Source: Pseudomonas sp. AL03
Lineage (GTDB): Bacteria; Pseudomonadota; Gammaproteobacteria; Pseudomonadales; Pseudomonadaceae
Length of the DNA: 64,000 nucleotides
Reading direction: 5' to 3'
Assembly: GCF_029960815.1 (NCBI RefSeq)
Contig: NZ_JASBRE010000013.1
Location: 93,774-157,773 of the forward strand
Position 1 is the first letter of the stretch. Each line of letters starts with the position of its first letter. Under the pieces are notes generated by a model that had not been told where the DNA came from, ran no database searches, and saw nothing but the letters and a program-made list of their open reading frames with translations. A program made the translations under genes and the position numbers. Shown here one piece after another: positions 17,502-25,872 of this stretch.

Positions 17502-17883
17502 ATGCAAGCCAGCGACCTCGAGATGGATCTGCTGCGAGCGTTTATTGCGGAGGCGGAGACAGGCAGTTTCACGGCTGCCCTGCGCGTACCGGGCAATCAT
17601 GATCGAGGCCTTGGCTACCGTCCGGCGGGAATGGACTTCAGCGTGCCTGGCCAGCAATTTGATTGGCGTTCAGGCTGCAGTCGTCGGCGGGCTGGGCATT
17701 ACCGCATTGGGAACGTCGTTTCTGCAGGAAGGCATGCGGATTCTGGAACCGTCTGAAAAGTTGCCGACGTTACCGAGCACTGAAGTGGCGGTGATGGGTG
17801 ACGACGTCCGCACTCAGCATCTCGTCCAGCCGTTGGTATCGCTGCTGACGGAAGGGCTTATGTCGGGCACCCGTCTGACCTGA
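17502..17883 (+). pseudogene. LysR-family regulator with a large internal deletion
   Basis: The first 26 residues (MQASDLEMDLLRAFIAEAET, then GSFTAA) are a normal LysR start. After about 17577 the reading changes frame to a C-terminal LysR effector domain (LPCAYRAIMIEALATVRREW, ACLASNLIGVQAAVVGGLGI, EVAVMGDDVRTQHLVQPLVS). Roughly 165 residues, most of the HTH and the first half of the effector domain, are missing compared with the usual 290. The join falls in GGCTGCCCTGC at about 17573-17583. The gene cannot encode a working regulator. It is divergent from the NTF2-like gene. Confidence 0.85.
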
Positions 17884-17919
17884 GAAGAATGAAGTTATGC
17901 CGTACTTGTGCCTGAGCAA

Positions 17920-18567
17920 TCAGCCGACCGGCTCGGCCGTACAACTCATTTCTCCTGAGCCCGGCTTCTGGAAAAGGACAACGTTGCCGTCTTGCCAGAA
18001 CCGGTAGTTCCCCTGGTAATCCTTGCCAGTGTATTGGGTTCCCGAATCACTCGGCACCTGGCTCAGGGTGATCGAGGTGTTCGCCCATTTCAGGTACACG
18101 ACACCCGGCTGCGTGGTAAAGAAGGTGGCAGCAATCAGCGCGTCAAACCCAATACAACGAAAAGCCAGGGGGCCTTCGGTGAGTCGGTATGGATCCTTGG
18201 TTCTCACAATGGCCGAGCCTTGGCGCAACTGGTGCGCGCGTTCGGCATAACTTCGGATCGTGCACATCTTGGGGTCCGGCTCGGAGGCACACTGATTGCG
18301 GGCGTCGATCCAGAACTGCTGGTCGATCATGACTTGGTCTGGACGCGGTACTGAATGTTCATCGGTGAGCGCCAGGCGATAAAGACGCGTCAGTTCGATA
18401 TCCATCTGCGCCAGTTGCGGATCGCGACAGATAAGCTTTTCGACGGATACCCTTGCCTTGGAGCAGTCGAAGCTGGTCTCGAACGACGCAGCATTTGCGC
18501 AGGTGCTCGTCGCCGCGCACACACTGGCAGCGAGCAAACAGGTGAAAAGGGCCGTAACCGTTTTCAT
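17920..18567 (-). CDS. Secreted LprI (DUF1311) - MliC-like lysozyme-inhibitor fusion protein
   Basis: A 215-residue exported protein with a signal peptide (MKTVTALFTCLLAASVCAAT, cleavage near CANA-ASF). Residues about 30-105 are an LprI/DUF1311 domain with its conserved cysteines (FDCSKARVSVEKLICRDPQL, later CASEPDPKMC). Residues about 130-212 resemble the MliC/PliC lysozyme-inhibitor fold (FRCIGFDALIAATFFTT, LSQVPSDSGTQYTGKDY, FWQDGNVVLFQKPGSGEMSC). Both domain families include inhibitors of host lysozyme, so a periplasmic protective role is likely. It is separated from the exopolysaccharide operon by 130 bases and is probably a single-gene unit. Confidence 0.82.
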   Translation of the reverse strand: MKTVTALFTCLLAASVCAATSTCANAASFETSFDCSKARVSVEKLICRDPQLAQMDIELTRLYRLALTDEHSVPRPDQVMIDQQFWIDARNQCASEPDPKMCTIRSYAERAHQLRQGSAIVRTKDPYRLTEGPLAFRCIGFDALIAATFFTTQPGVVYLKWANTSITLSQVPSDSGTQYTGKDYQGNYRFWQDGNVVLFQKPGSGEMSCTAEPVG

Positions 18568-18697
18568 ATTGGCTTCACCCAGATCATTACGTGATGCCCG
18601 GATTGCCGTGGGACCTATTGGTCCGTTGAACAGTCATTCATTCGCATTGGGTGTATCGCAGTGTAAGTCAGCGTTCAAAACTTGCCACGATTTCGCT

Positions 18698-19561
18698 TTA
18701 TCGCAGCAATTCCTCGACCAACTCAGGCGTCACGTAGTGCGGCCCGTCGAACAGGTAGAGCGGATAACCGTCATAGGCCGCCAGTTGCGGTTTGAGCTCG
18801 GCAGCGGTCGCGGGGCGGAAGCCGCCGCCGAAGTTGGGGCGGAAGGCTTCGACGATGATCCGCACACGATCTTTGCCCAGACGCTGGCGCATGGCGTCGG
18901 CGTAGGTTCGGGCGACCGGTGCGGTGCGGGCGTAAACGCCGACGCCGTCCTGGAAGAACACACCGATGTCGTCCGGCAGCCATTGCTTGAGCCATTCGGC
19001 CGTGGCGACGGGGCCGATATTGGCGCCATCATAAACGCTGATCCACAACGGTCGCGGCAGCTTGGCCAGCAGGGCGGGCAGCTCTTTGGCGCGGGTCCAG
19101 CTGGGGTCGACTTCGGCCGGGAAATACCATCCCGTCACGTGTAATGGCGTAGGCAATTTGGCGATCCGTTCCGAGACCTTGGCCAGTTCCTCGATGTTGT
19201 CCCGTGAGCGGTTCTCGCTGAAATAACCTGCCAACCCAAGGATGACATCCTGCGCCCAGGGTTCCTTGGCGATGCGCGCCCAATCGGGCAGGACCGGTAC
19301 GCCGGGCAGGCCGGTGCCGGGAACGAAGGCCTGATCGTCCACGACGGTCCATTGGACCAGCAGCTCTCGCGCTCCCAGTTTTTCCCAGTGTCCGCTGATA
19401 CCGACGGTCTTGTTGTCCGGCTGCCAGACGATGCCGACAATCCCCGGGTCCAGGGCCTTGGTCTTCGTCACGTAGAGCATGCCGGTACCTGCGCCGACGG
19501 TGACGGCAAGCAACAGAGCAACAACGGTCGCGCGACTGGCGGTGTAGCCGAAAATTTTCAC
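18698..19561 (-). CDS. Membrane-anchored periplasmic protein of unknown function, last gene of exopolysaccharide operon
   Basis: A 287-residue protein with one N-terminal membrane anchor or uncleaved signal (TVVALLLAVTVGAGTGMLYV). The remainder has alternating strands and helices suggestive of a TIM-barrel glycosidase-like fold (DVILGLAGYFSENRSRDNIE, TPLHVTGWYFPAEVDPSW, PLWISVYDGANIGP, DDIGVFFQDGVGVYA, VRIIVEAFRP), with acidic residues at strand ends as in polysaccharide hydrolases. The start is the GTG at 19561, overlapping the stop of the algJ-like gene (GTGA), with AAAGG upstream. It may trim or process the polymer during export. E. coli nfrA also has a small neighbour of similar size (ybcH); homology was not tested. 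Function remains inferred. Confidence 0.72.
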   Translation of the reverse strand: MKIFGYTASRATVVALLLAVTVGAGTGMLYVTKTKALDPGIVGIVWQPDNKTVGISGHWEKLGARELLVQWTVVDDQAFVPGTGLPGVPVLPDWARIAKEPWAQDVILGLAGYFSENRSRDNIEELAKVSERIAKLPTPLHVTGWYFPAEVDPSWTRAKELPALLAKLPRPLWISVYDGANIGPVATAEWLKQWLPDDIGVFFQDGVGVYARTAPVARTYADAMRQRLGKDRVRIIVEAFRPNFGGGFRPATAAELKPQLAAYDGYPLYLFDGPHYVTPELVEELLR

Positions 19562-20547
19562 GGCAGTGCCTTTTTGATGCGTTGATGCCATTGGCTCAGC
19601 GAGGTGACACCTTTTGCGTTCCAGTTGGCTGCCGCGTCAGGGCCAAGGTGGAACTGGCCCTCGTTGAATTGCCAGACAATCACTTGTGGCTTGTGTTCGG
19701 CAAAATCCGCCGACTCCAAGTATTGCAGCAGCGTCGCCCACGGACCGACGTCACCGGGGTTCCATGTCAGTGCGACGGGACGGTCCAGGGCATTTGAGAG
19801 CTTCTGCGTAAAACCCAGGTAAGGCTGGACAAAGCTGTTGCCGATCACCTGAACCGGCGCCGGCGTGTCATCGATCAGCAAGTCTTTCTCTACCTGATGG
19901 CGAACGGTGTAGAGGTCGCGACCAATCACCTTGCGCTTGATCGCTGGCAGGAAATTACTGGCCAGGTCGCCGAACGCGCGCCTGTCGAACCATTGGCCCA
20001 GCACCGAGCCCCCACCGGGGTCACCTTGCAGGCGGTAGCGCTCGGTAATGAGTTGCGCCGTGGAGTCGGCGGTGTTTTCGGCGCTCCAGGCTGTCCAGTG
20101 GTAGTCGGCGCGATAAAAGGCGGTCTGTTTGCCTTGCTCGGTCCGTTGCAGGATCGGCTTGATGTTCAGCGTGGTCAGGCCTGCTTGGCTCAGGTCGCGC
20201 TGCAAATGGTCGTAGCGCTGCATGACGGCCGCGCTCAAGGGTTGATCGGCGGGCAGGCGCTGAGCATAAAACGGCGCTTTCATCGGCACCATCAGCACGA
20301 CCAGCCCGATGTGTTCGCGTTCAAGTTGCTGCTGGAGTTCTTTGACCAGCGCAATGTTGCGGGCAGTGCCGGTGTTGTCGACCTTGCTCAGGCTTTCCCA
20401 GGCAGGGAATAACCAGCCGCCGTTGCCGGTGATCACCGCCGAAGCCGCTTGAACGACGGTGCCTGACAGGCTCGCCAACAGGACGGCGATCATGGCGGGC
20501 ATCGACAATCGACGGATAAACCGTTCGGGTTTGAATTGAAGGTTCAT
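19558..20547 (-). CDS. AlgJ/AlgX-like SGNH O-acetyltransferase
   Basis: A 329-residue exported protein of the AlgJ/AlgX group. A signal peptide or anchor (SMPAMIAVLLASLSGTVVQA) is followed by the SGNH-like acetyltransferase domain. The probable catalytic pieces are DYHWTAWSA near residue 170 (Asp and His) and the serine in VIGNSFVQPYLGF near 238, matching the DxHW and GDS-like blocks of AlgJ. In alginate synthesis these proteins move acetyl groups onto the polymer in the periplasm, so this operon is predicted to make an O-acetylated polysaccharide. Its start overlaps the end of the algF-like gene by 4 bases, and its own stop overlaps the next start. Confidence 0.85.
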   Translation of the reverse strand: MNLQFKPERFIRRLSMPAMIAVLLASLSGTVVQAASAVITGNGGWLFPAWESLSKVDNTGTARNIALVKELQQQLEREHIGLVVLMVPMKAPFYAQRLPADQPLSAAVMQRYDHLQRDLSQAGLTTLNIKPILQRTEQGKQTAFYRADYHWTAWSAENTADSTAQLITERYRLQGDPGGGSVLGQWFDRRAFGDLASNFLPAIKRKVIGRDLYTVRHQVEKDLLIDDTPAPVQVIGNSFVQPYLGFTQKLSNALDRPVALTWNPGDVGPWATLLQYLESADFAEHKPQVIVWQFNEGQFHLGPDAAANWNAKGVTSLSQWHQRIKKALP

Positions 20548-21197
20548 GGGGCGCTCTGGTCGACAAGGCCGATCAGGCGTGGCGCCTGTCGAGAGCCGAT
20601 CAGGAATAGGCTATAGCGATCACCGGCCTTGAAGGGCGCCAGTTTCAGCGGCGGGCTGGCGATTTCATTGCAGCTGACAACCAGCGTCGCTTGCACCGGG
20701 TTGATCGTGCGTTGGGCTTGTCCATTGAACGGCAGCTGGCTGAATACCGGGGCGCCATTGGCCAGTTTGACTTCAGCCTTTTCGCAACCGTTGCTCAGGT
20801 TATAAATATTGAGTTCGGCGCGCAGGTCTTTACCGCGCAGCGGCGGGTCGATGACCAGGCGTGGCGCCCGTGCCGGGTCACTGTCCAGAATCAGGGTCAC
20901 CCACGCACTTTTCGGTGCGCTCAGGCCCTTTATCTCGCGGCCATTCACGGTCACCTGTAGTGGCTGTCGCGAGTCCACGACCTGGAAGGGGCTGGCCACC
21001 GTGCTCTGGGCGGAAAGGCTGAAGCTTGCGCTTTGGCCCACCTGGACCTGCATCGCGGTGTCGGCCGGATTGACCACCCGCACATACGCGGAGCCTTCGG
21101 GCAATTTTGGTGCGTACAGCTGGGCGATTTCCGGGGCGGCTTGTGCGCCTGTCGAGAGCAGGCCAAGACCCAGCCACACACAGATTCGAACGTTCAT
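20544..21197 (-). CDS. AlgF-like periplasmic polysaccharide acetylation protein
   Basis: A 217-residue secreted protein with a signal peptide (MNVRICVWLGLGLLSTGAQA). After cleavage it has the AlgF opening (IAQLYAPKLPEGSAYVRVVN) and a beta-rich body. AlgF works with AlgI and AlgJ in alginate O-acetylation. Here it lies directly before the algJ-like gene and no AlgI-type MBOAT protein is in the operon, so acetyl supply across the membrane must come from elsewhere. The start is ATG 21197, with TTGAGG seven bases upstream lying within the end of the nfrA-like gene. Confidence 0.82.
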   Translation of the reverse strand: MNVRICVWLGLGLLSTGAQAAPEIAQLYAPKLPEGSAYVRVVNPADTAMQVQVGQSASFSLSAQSTVASPFQVVDSRQPLQVTVNGREIKGLSAPKSAWVTLILDSDPARAPRLVIDPPLRGKDLRAELNIYNLSNGCEKAEVKLANGAPVFSQLPFNGQAQRTINPVQATLVVSCNEIASPPLKLAPFKAGDRYSLFLIGSRQAPRLIGLVDQSAP

Positions 21198-21205
21198 GTA
21201 AGTCC

Positions 21206-23749
21206 TCAATAGGAATAGGTCAGGCGAGCGAAAACGCCTTCGGCACGGTCATCGCCCAGCACCTTGACGCGGTACTGCAGGGAAAAGTCGACGTAGGAGC
21301 GGGGCGCGTTGTACGCGTCTTCGCGGAACCAGTACCGGACGTTGTTACCGACACCCACCCCGCCGGCCTTGCCGGATGATGAGTCCGAACTGCCGTCGGC
21401 ATCTGTGCCGCTGTTCATCTTCGAGTCGTAGTCGAACGCGGCCACGACATGCGGGAAGCTCACCCATCGTGAGCCCGCGCCACCAATCGCATAGCTGCGA
21501 CCGACCTGCCATTCGCTGTTGAAGTAGTTGCGCGAGTCGTTGACGTAATGACCCGCTTCCGCGAACAACTGCGAGGTCCACCAGCTGGAGGCATCGACGC
21601 GCAGGTCAGTGCCGACGCTTGAGCCGTAACCCAAACGCAGCAGCCAGTCGCCGTCAACGTCCGACGATCCCAACGGGAATGTGCGCTCGACGGCGGCCAT
21701 CACGTTCAGAGCGGTGAAGGGTTTGACCCGTACACCCACGGCGCCTTGCAGCGCATCGAAACCGGTGTCCGAATCGCCGTTCTTGCTCCAGAGCGTGTCG
21801 GTGACACGGCCATAGAGTTCGACGAAGCGTGCATTGCGATAGCCCAACGGACGCCAGGACAGTTCGGTGCTGTTTTGCAGGCTGTCATTGCTGCTACTGC
21901 CGCTGCTCGGCGCTGAACTCAGTCCACTGTTGGAACTGTTGCCACGATAACTGGTGGTGCTGGTCAACCCCATTCTGCGCGAGACATCGCCCACCGCACG
22001 GCGGGTGTCGAACAGTTGCTGCGCAGGCATGTCCAGTTCACCGGCATGCTGCGCGTCGATGACGCGCTCGAAGTAGCCTACGGCTTGCTGGTCTTCGTTG
22101 GCGCGCATCGCGGTGTAGGCCGCATCCTGAGTCGCTGTCGGGGAGAGTCGGGTGTCGGTCTCGGACTTGCGGAACGCCCCGAGGGCGGCGTCATCGTCAC
22201 CGGCCTGGACCGACAAATACGCGATCTGCAGGTCACTCATCGATTCCAGCTCGCCCGTGTCCCGCGCTTGTTGCAGCCGTTCGCGGGCGGTGCGGCGCTG
22301 GCCGAGGGCGGCATACAGACTGGCCTCTTCGTAAGCGGGCAGGCTGCCGAGGGCCAGGGCTTGGGTGAAGTCCTTGCGCGCCCCGGCATCGTCGCCGGAT
22401 TGCTGGCGCAAACGACCGCGCTGGGCCAGCAGCCGCGCGTCATCGCCATTGAGCTTTAGACCTTCGCTGGCGGCCGCGATGGCTTCGGGCGCATGTTTCT
22501 GGTCGCTCAGAGCGCTGACCAACAGACGCCGGTACGCCGGATTTTGCGGCGCGCGGCCGATGGCTTCGTTCGCGAGGGCAACCGCTGTCGCGGGGTCCTT
22601 GCGGGTCAAAGCAGCGTAGGCTTGGGCGGCCATGTCGGTTCCCGCATCGCGCTGGTTGCCCGGCCAGATATCACAGACCAGGCCGAAGGCACTTTCCTGA
22701 CAGTTCAAGGCCGGTGCCGGAAAGTGAGCAACAGCGTTCAAGCCGTTGTTTTTCTGCCGCAGCGCCATTCTGGCGGCGGTACGTCGGCGGGCCACTTCGC
22801 CGCCTTCATCGTGGGCCAGTGGCTGCAAATGATCGAGCGCTTGCTGAGGCTCGCCATGGGCCAGTGCGGCGTCCGCGGCGAAGAAACGAATGTCACGAAT
22901 TTCCGCTTCCAGCAGGCCATCGATGGCCAAAGCTTGATTCAGGTCAGCCTGGGCGGCCTGAGTCTTACCCTGACGATCAAGGGCGTAGCTGCGCAGAATC
23001 CACGGTGCGATTTCCCCATCGTCCTGAGCCAACGCGCCTGACGCGGCCTGTTCGGCGCCAAGGTAATCATGGGCAGCGAGCAGGGCACTGATCAGCAGTT
23101 GCTGATTGGCGCCGATTTCCGGCGCCCAGGCGACGGCTTTTCTGGCCTGGTCCACGGCCAGGGACACCTTGCCTTGCTCCAGGGCGCGATAACCCTGAAC
23201 CGCCAGCGGCGCCGCCAGTTGACGACGAATCGCTTCGCGACGCATCAACAACGTATCGTCGTCCGGGAACACGGCCAGTGCCTGGGTGGTGGCTTGATCC
23301 GCATCCTGCAGATGCTGTTGGCGTTGCAACGACTCGATCAGCAGCAGTCGATAATCCATGCGTTTGGGCGCTTGGGCGATGGCTTTGCGTGCCGCTTGGG
23401 CAGCCGCGCCGAAGTCATCGCGATCATAGGCCTTGAACGCCTGGGCAGCGGCGCCGAAGCCTGGGGCCTGACGTGATTGCGGGTAGCGCTTGGGATGGTC
23501 TCGCTGTTCCTTGTCGCGTTGCGCCAGTGCAATCAAGGTGTTCAAGCGCGTGATATCAGCCCGCTGACGCAACGCTTCGCGGGCCTTGGCGATGGCCAGG
23601 TCGTAGTCTTTACGCTCGTACGCGCTGTACGCCTCGTTGGCCGTTTCAAAGGCCGGGCCGGTCAACGGCAGGGGCAGCGTCTCGGCATGAGCAAGCCCAG
23701 GTAACAGGCTTAGCCCCGTGGCCATGAGGGTCAGGAAGGGGCGGTTCAT
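21206..23749 (-). CDS. NfrA-like TPR/outer-membrane exopolysaccharide export protein
   Basis: An 847-residue protein with a signal peptide (LMATGLSLLPGLAHA), a long tetratricopeptide-repeat region (many AYSAYERKDYDLAIAKAREA-type helices, about 30-600) and a C-terminal domain of about 200 residues resembling the NfrA/bacteriophage N4 adsorption protein A C-terminal barrel, ending in the outer-membrane-style LTYSY. The plan matches BcsC/PgaA/NfrA: periplasmic TPR scaffold plus an outer-membrane channel for a polysaccharide. It overlaps the nfrB-like gene start by 4 bases. In E. coli NfrA is the N4 phage receptor component and the export partner of NfrB, so this surface structure could also be used by phage. 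Confidence 0.85.
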   Translation of the reverse strand: MNRPFLTLMATGLSLLPGLAHAETLPLPLTGPAFETANEAYSAYERKDYDLAIAKAREALRQRADITRLNTLIALAQRDKEQRDHPKRYPQSRQAPGFGAAAQAFKAYDRDDFGAAAQAARKAIAQAPKRMDYRLLLIESLQRQQHLQDADQATTQALAVFPDDDTLLMRREAIRRQLAAPLAVQGYRALEQGKVSLAVDQARKAVAWAPEIGANQQLLISALLAAHDYLGAEQAASGALAQDDGEIAPWILRSYALDRQGKTQAAQADLNQALAIDGLLEAEIRDIRFFAADAALAHGEPQQALDHLQPLAHDEGGEVARRRTAARMALRQKNNGLNAVAHFPAPALNCQESAFGLVCDIWPGNQRDAGTDMAAQAYAALTRKDPATAVALANEAIGRAPQNPAYRRLLVSALSDQKHAPEAIAAASEGLKLNGDDARLLAQRGRLRQQSGDDAGARKDFTQALALGSLPAYEEASLYAALGQRRTARERLQQARDTGELESMSDLQIAYLSVQAGDDDAALGAFRKSETDTRLSPTATQDAAYTAMRANEDQQAVGYFERVIDAQHAGELDMPAQQLFDTRRAVGDVSRRMGLTSTTSYRGNSSNSGLSSAPSSGSSSNDSLQNSTELSWRPLGYRNARFVELYGRVTDTLWSKNGDSDTGFDALQGAVGVRVKPFTALNVMAAVERTFPLGSSDVDGDWLLRLGYGSSVGTDLRVDASSWWTSQLFAEAGHYVNDSRNYFNSEWQVGRSYAIGGAGSRWVSFPHVVAAFDYDSKMNSGTDADGSSDSSSGKAGGVGVGNNVRYWFREDAYNAPRSYVDFSLQYRVKVLGDDRAEGVFARLTYSY

Positions 23750-25860
23750 GTCGCAAGCTCCGCAGGGTAGTGGCTGTGCTGACGCGCCACGGCCTTTTCG
23801 ATGGTGGAGCGGGGCAGCACGCCGCTGTCGACCAGATAGTCGCCAATGCGTCCGTGATGCTGCGGGCGGTACTGCAACATGGAGCGGCTGAACACGTCGC
23901 GATCCAGCAGCCCCATTTCGATCAACAGGTCGCCCAGCAGTGGCGCACGGGCATCCGGCACGGATTGGCCTTCGCGCACGTTCTGTTGACGCAATTGCGC
24001 GACGATTTCGCTTTCACGGGCAATCAGCTGCACCGGTTCGCTGCCCAGTTCATCGCTGACCTGCAGCAGACCTTCGGCCGGAAGAGGGCTGGCGACGGCG
24101 ACTTGCGCGCGGCCGTCGGCATTCAAGCCAAGCGGCACCACGCGCCAACGCAGGGCGAACTCATCGTCCAGCGTCAGGATCGAGTCCCGTGCCTTGGCGG
24201 CCACATCGAACACCCGTGGCAGATCGTTCTGGAAGGCGATGGCTTCCGCCAGCGTCTCGTCGTCCAGCCAGCCGTTGCTGAGCAAAATCCGCCCCAAAGG
24301 CATGTGCCGGGTTTTCTGTTCGGCGAGGGCGCTTTGCAGGTCAGCGTCGTTGATCGCCTGCCAGGACAGCAACACGCTGCCCAGCTTGCGCGGTGCGACA
24401 GCCACCAGGTCGGTGGACGGGAAGTCGTGCATGGTCTTGTCCCACACCAGTTTGCGGTTCAGCGCCTTGCCGACCAGGAACATGCGCCAGGCGCGTGATG
24501 CGGCCATGAAGTTGACGAAGTTGCCCACGACCATGCGCGGGATGGACAGCAAACCATGCTGCCAGCCGTACAGCACGGTGGTGAAGTAGCAGCGGTGGGC
24601 GATACGCCAGGCCAGCGCGATACCGTTGGCCAGTAGCAGGGTTTGGATAAAGCCATTGGTTTCAAACGGTGTCGGGAAACTCACGTCCCACAGGCCACTC
24701 TGGCGCAGGATGATCAGACCCAGCAGCTGCACCAGAATCACGTAGGCGATGATGCTGACGAACGCCGTCACCACACCTTTGCGGTCACGAAACAGCAGAT
24801 AACGATTGGCCAGCGAACCGTTCCAGCCCATTTGCTCCCAGCCTTGCAGGCCAATGCCCAGCGTCCAGCGGGCTTTCTGGCGGAACGCGGTACGGAAGGT
24901 GTCGGGAAAGAATTCCCGCACGCACAACGGCATCTTCAGAGTCGATTCGTAAGGCTTGCGAAACCATGATTTACGCAACACGCGAAACTGCACCGGAAAG
25001 CGCACGAAGATGGCATTCATGCCGACCTTGGCCAGGCGTGCGCCGACGTCGTAGTCCTCGGTGAGGCTGTCAGTGTTAAACGGCTGGTTCTGGGTTTCCC
25101 CGGCCAGTACACGCAGCGCACGATGGGAGAAGCAGGTGCCGACCCCGGCAGACGGCACCGTGTCGGTCATGCTTTCACGCACCACCAAATCCTTGCCATG
25201 CCATTCGGCGAATTCGTCCATGTAGGTGCCGGCCACCCATTCGTACCAGTTGCGCTCCAGCGAAACCACGGGCAACTGGATCATGTCCTTGCGCGGCAGC
25301 AAGTAGTTGAACAGGCGCAATTCCATCGGGTGCAGTACGTCTTCGCTGTCGTGCAATACGACGCCGGCGAAGGTCATGCCGTGGGTTTTCTCGTGCAGGA
25401 AGATCGCCTGGATCACCCAGTTCAGACAGTCGGCCTTGCAGGTCGGGCCGGCATGCGGGACTTCCACGCGATGCAGCTGCTTGTAGCGCCGGCGCATGCG
25501 TTCCACTTCATCGATGGTGCGTTGGTCATTGATGTAGGTGCCGACGAAGACCACATAGTTCTGGTAATCCAGGGTCGACACCATGTTCTCGATCATCGGT
25601 GCGATGACGTCATATTCCAGCCAGGCCGGAACCATGATCGCCAACGGCTGTTCATCCCGGGCCATCAGTTGCTCGGCGGTCAGCGGCCGGTATTTGCGAT
25701 CCACGGTGAACTTGCGAAACAGGCGGCGAGACCAGTACCACAGGTCAATGAACAGATCGTCCAGGCTGGAGATCAGGATCAGCACTGCGACCACGATGGT
25801 CGAGATCTCAAGGAAGCTGTAGTAGTGGGCCAGCCAGTAGGGCCAATAAAGCGACGTCAT
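23746..25860 (-). CDS. nfrB: NfrB-like family 2 glycosyltransferase with C-terminal MshEN (c-di-GMP-type) domain
   Basis: A 704-residue inner-membrane polysaccharide synthase. Two N-terminal helices precede the GT2 domain, with substrate motifs VVLHDSEDVLHPMELR and SLTEDYDVGARL and the QxxRW-type FRQKARWTLGIGL near residue 340, followed by several helices. From about 488 to the end is a MshEN/GSPII_E-N region: KLGSVLLSWQAINDADLQSA...LGRILLSNG and a second half-copy LLGDLLIEMGLLDRDVFSRS...GRIGDYLVDSG. That pattern is the c-di-GMP-binding motif of MshE and E. coli NfrB, so synthesis is predicted to be activated by c-di-GMP. It sits 12 bases after the bcsB-like gene. Confidence 0.9.
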   Translation of the reverse strand: MTSLYWPYWLAHYYSFLEISTIVVAVLILISSLDDLFIDLWYWSRRLFRKFTVDRKYRPLTAEQLMARDEQPLAIMVPAWLEYDVIAPMIENMVSTLDYQNYVVFVGTYINDQRTIDEVERMRRRYKQLHRVEVPHAGPTCKADCLNWVIQAIFLHEKTHGMTFAGVVLHDSEDVLHPMELRLFNYLLPRKDMIQLPVVSLERNWYEWVAGTYMDEFAEWHGKDLVVRESMTDTVPSAGVGTCFSHRALRVLAGETQNQPFNTDSLTEDYDVGARLAKVGMNAIFVRFPVQFRVLRKSWFRKPYESTLKMPLCVREFFPDTFRTAFRQKARWTLGIGLQGWEQMGWNGSLANRYLLFRDRKGVVTAFVSIIAYVILVQLLGLIILRQSGLWDVSFPTPFETNGFIQTLLLANGIALAWRIAHRCYFTTVLYGWQHGLLSIPRMVVGNFVNFMAASRAWRMFLVGKALNRKLVWDKTMHDFPSTDLVAVAPRKLGSVLLSWQAINDADLQSALAEQKTRHMPLGRILLSNGWLDDETLAEAIAFQNDLPRVFDVAAKARDSILTLDDEFALRWRVVPLGLNADGRAQVAVASPLPAEGLLQVSDELGSEPVQLIARESEIVAQLRQQNVREGQSVPDARAPLLGDLLIEMGLLDRDVFSRSMLQYRPQHHGRIGDYLVDSGVLPRSTIEKAVARQHSHYPAELAT

Positions 25861-25872
25861 CGAAAGTTTCCG

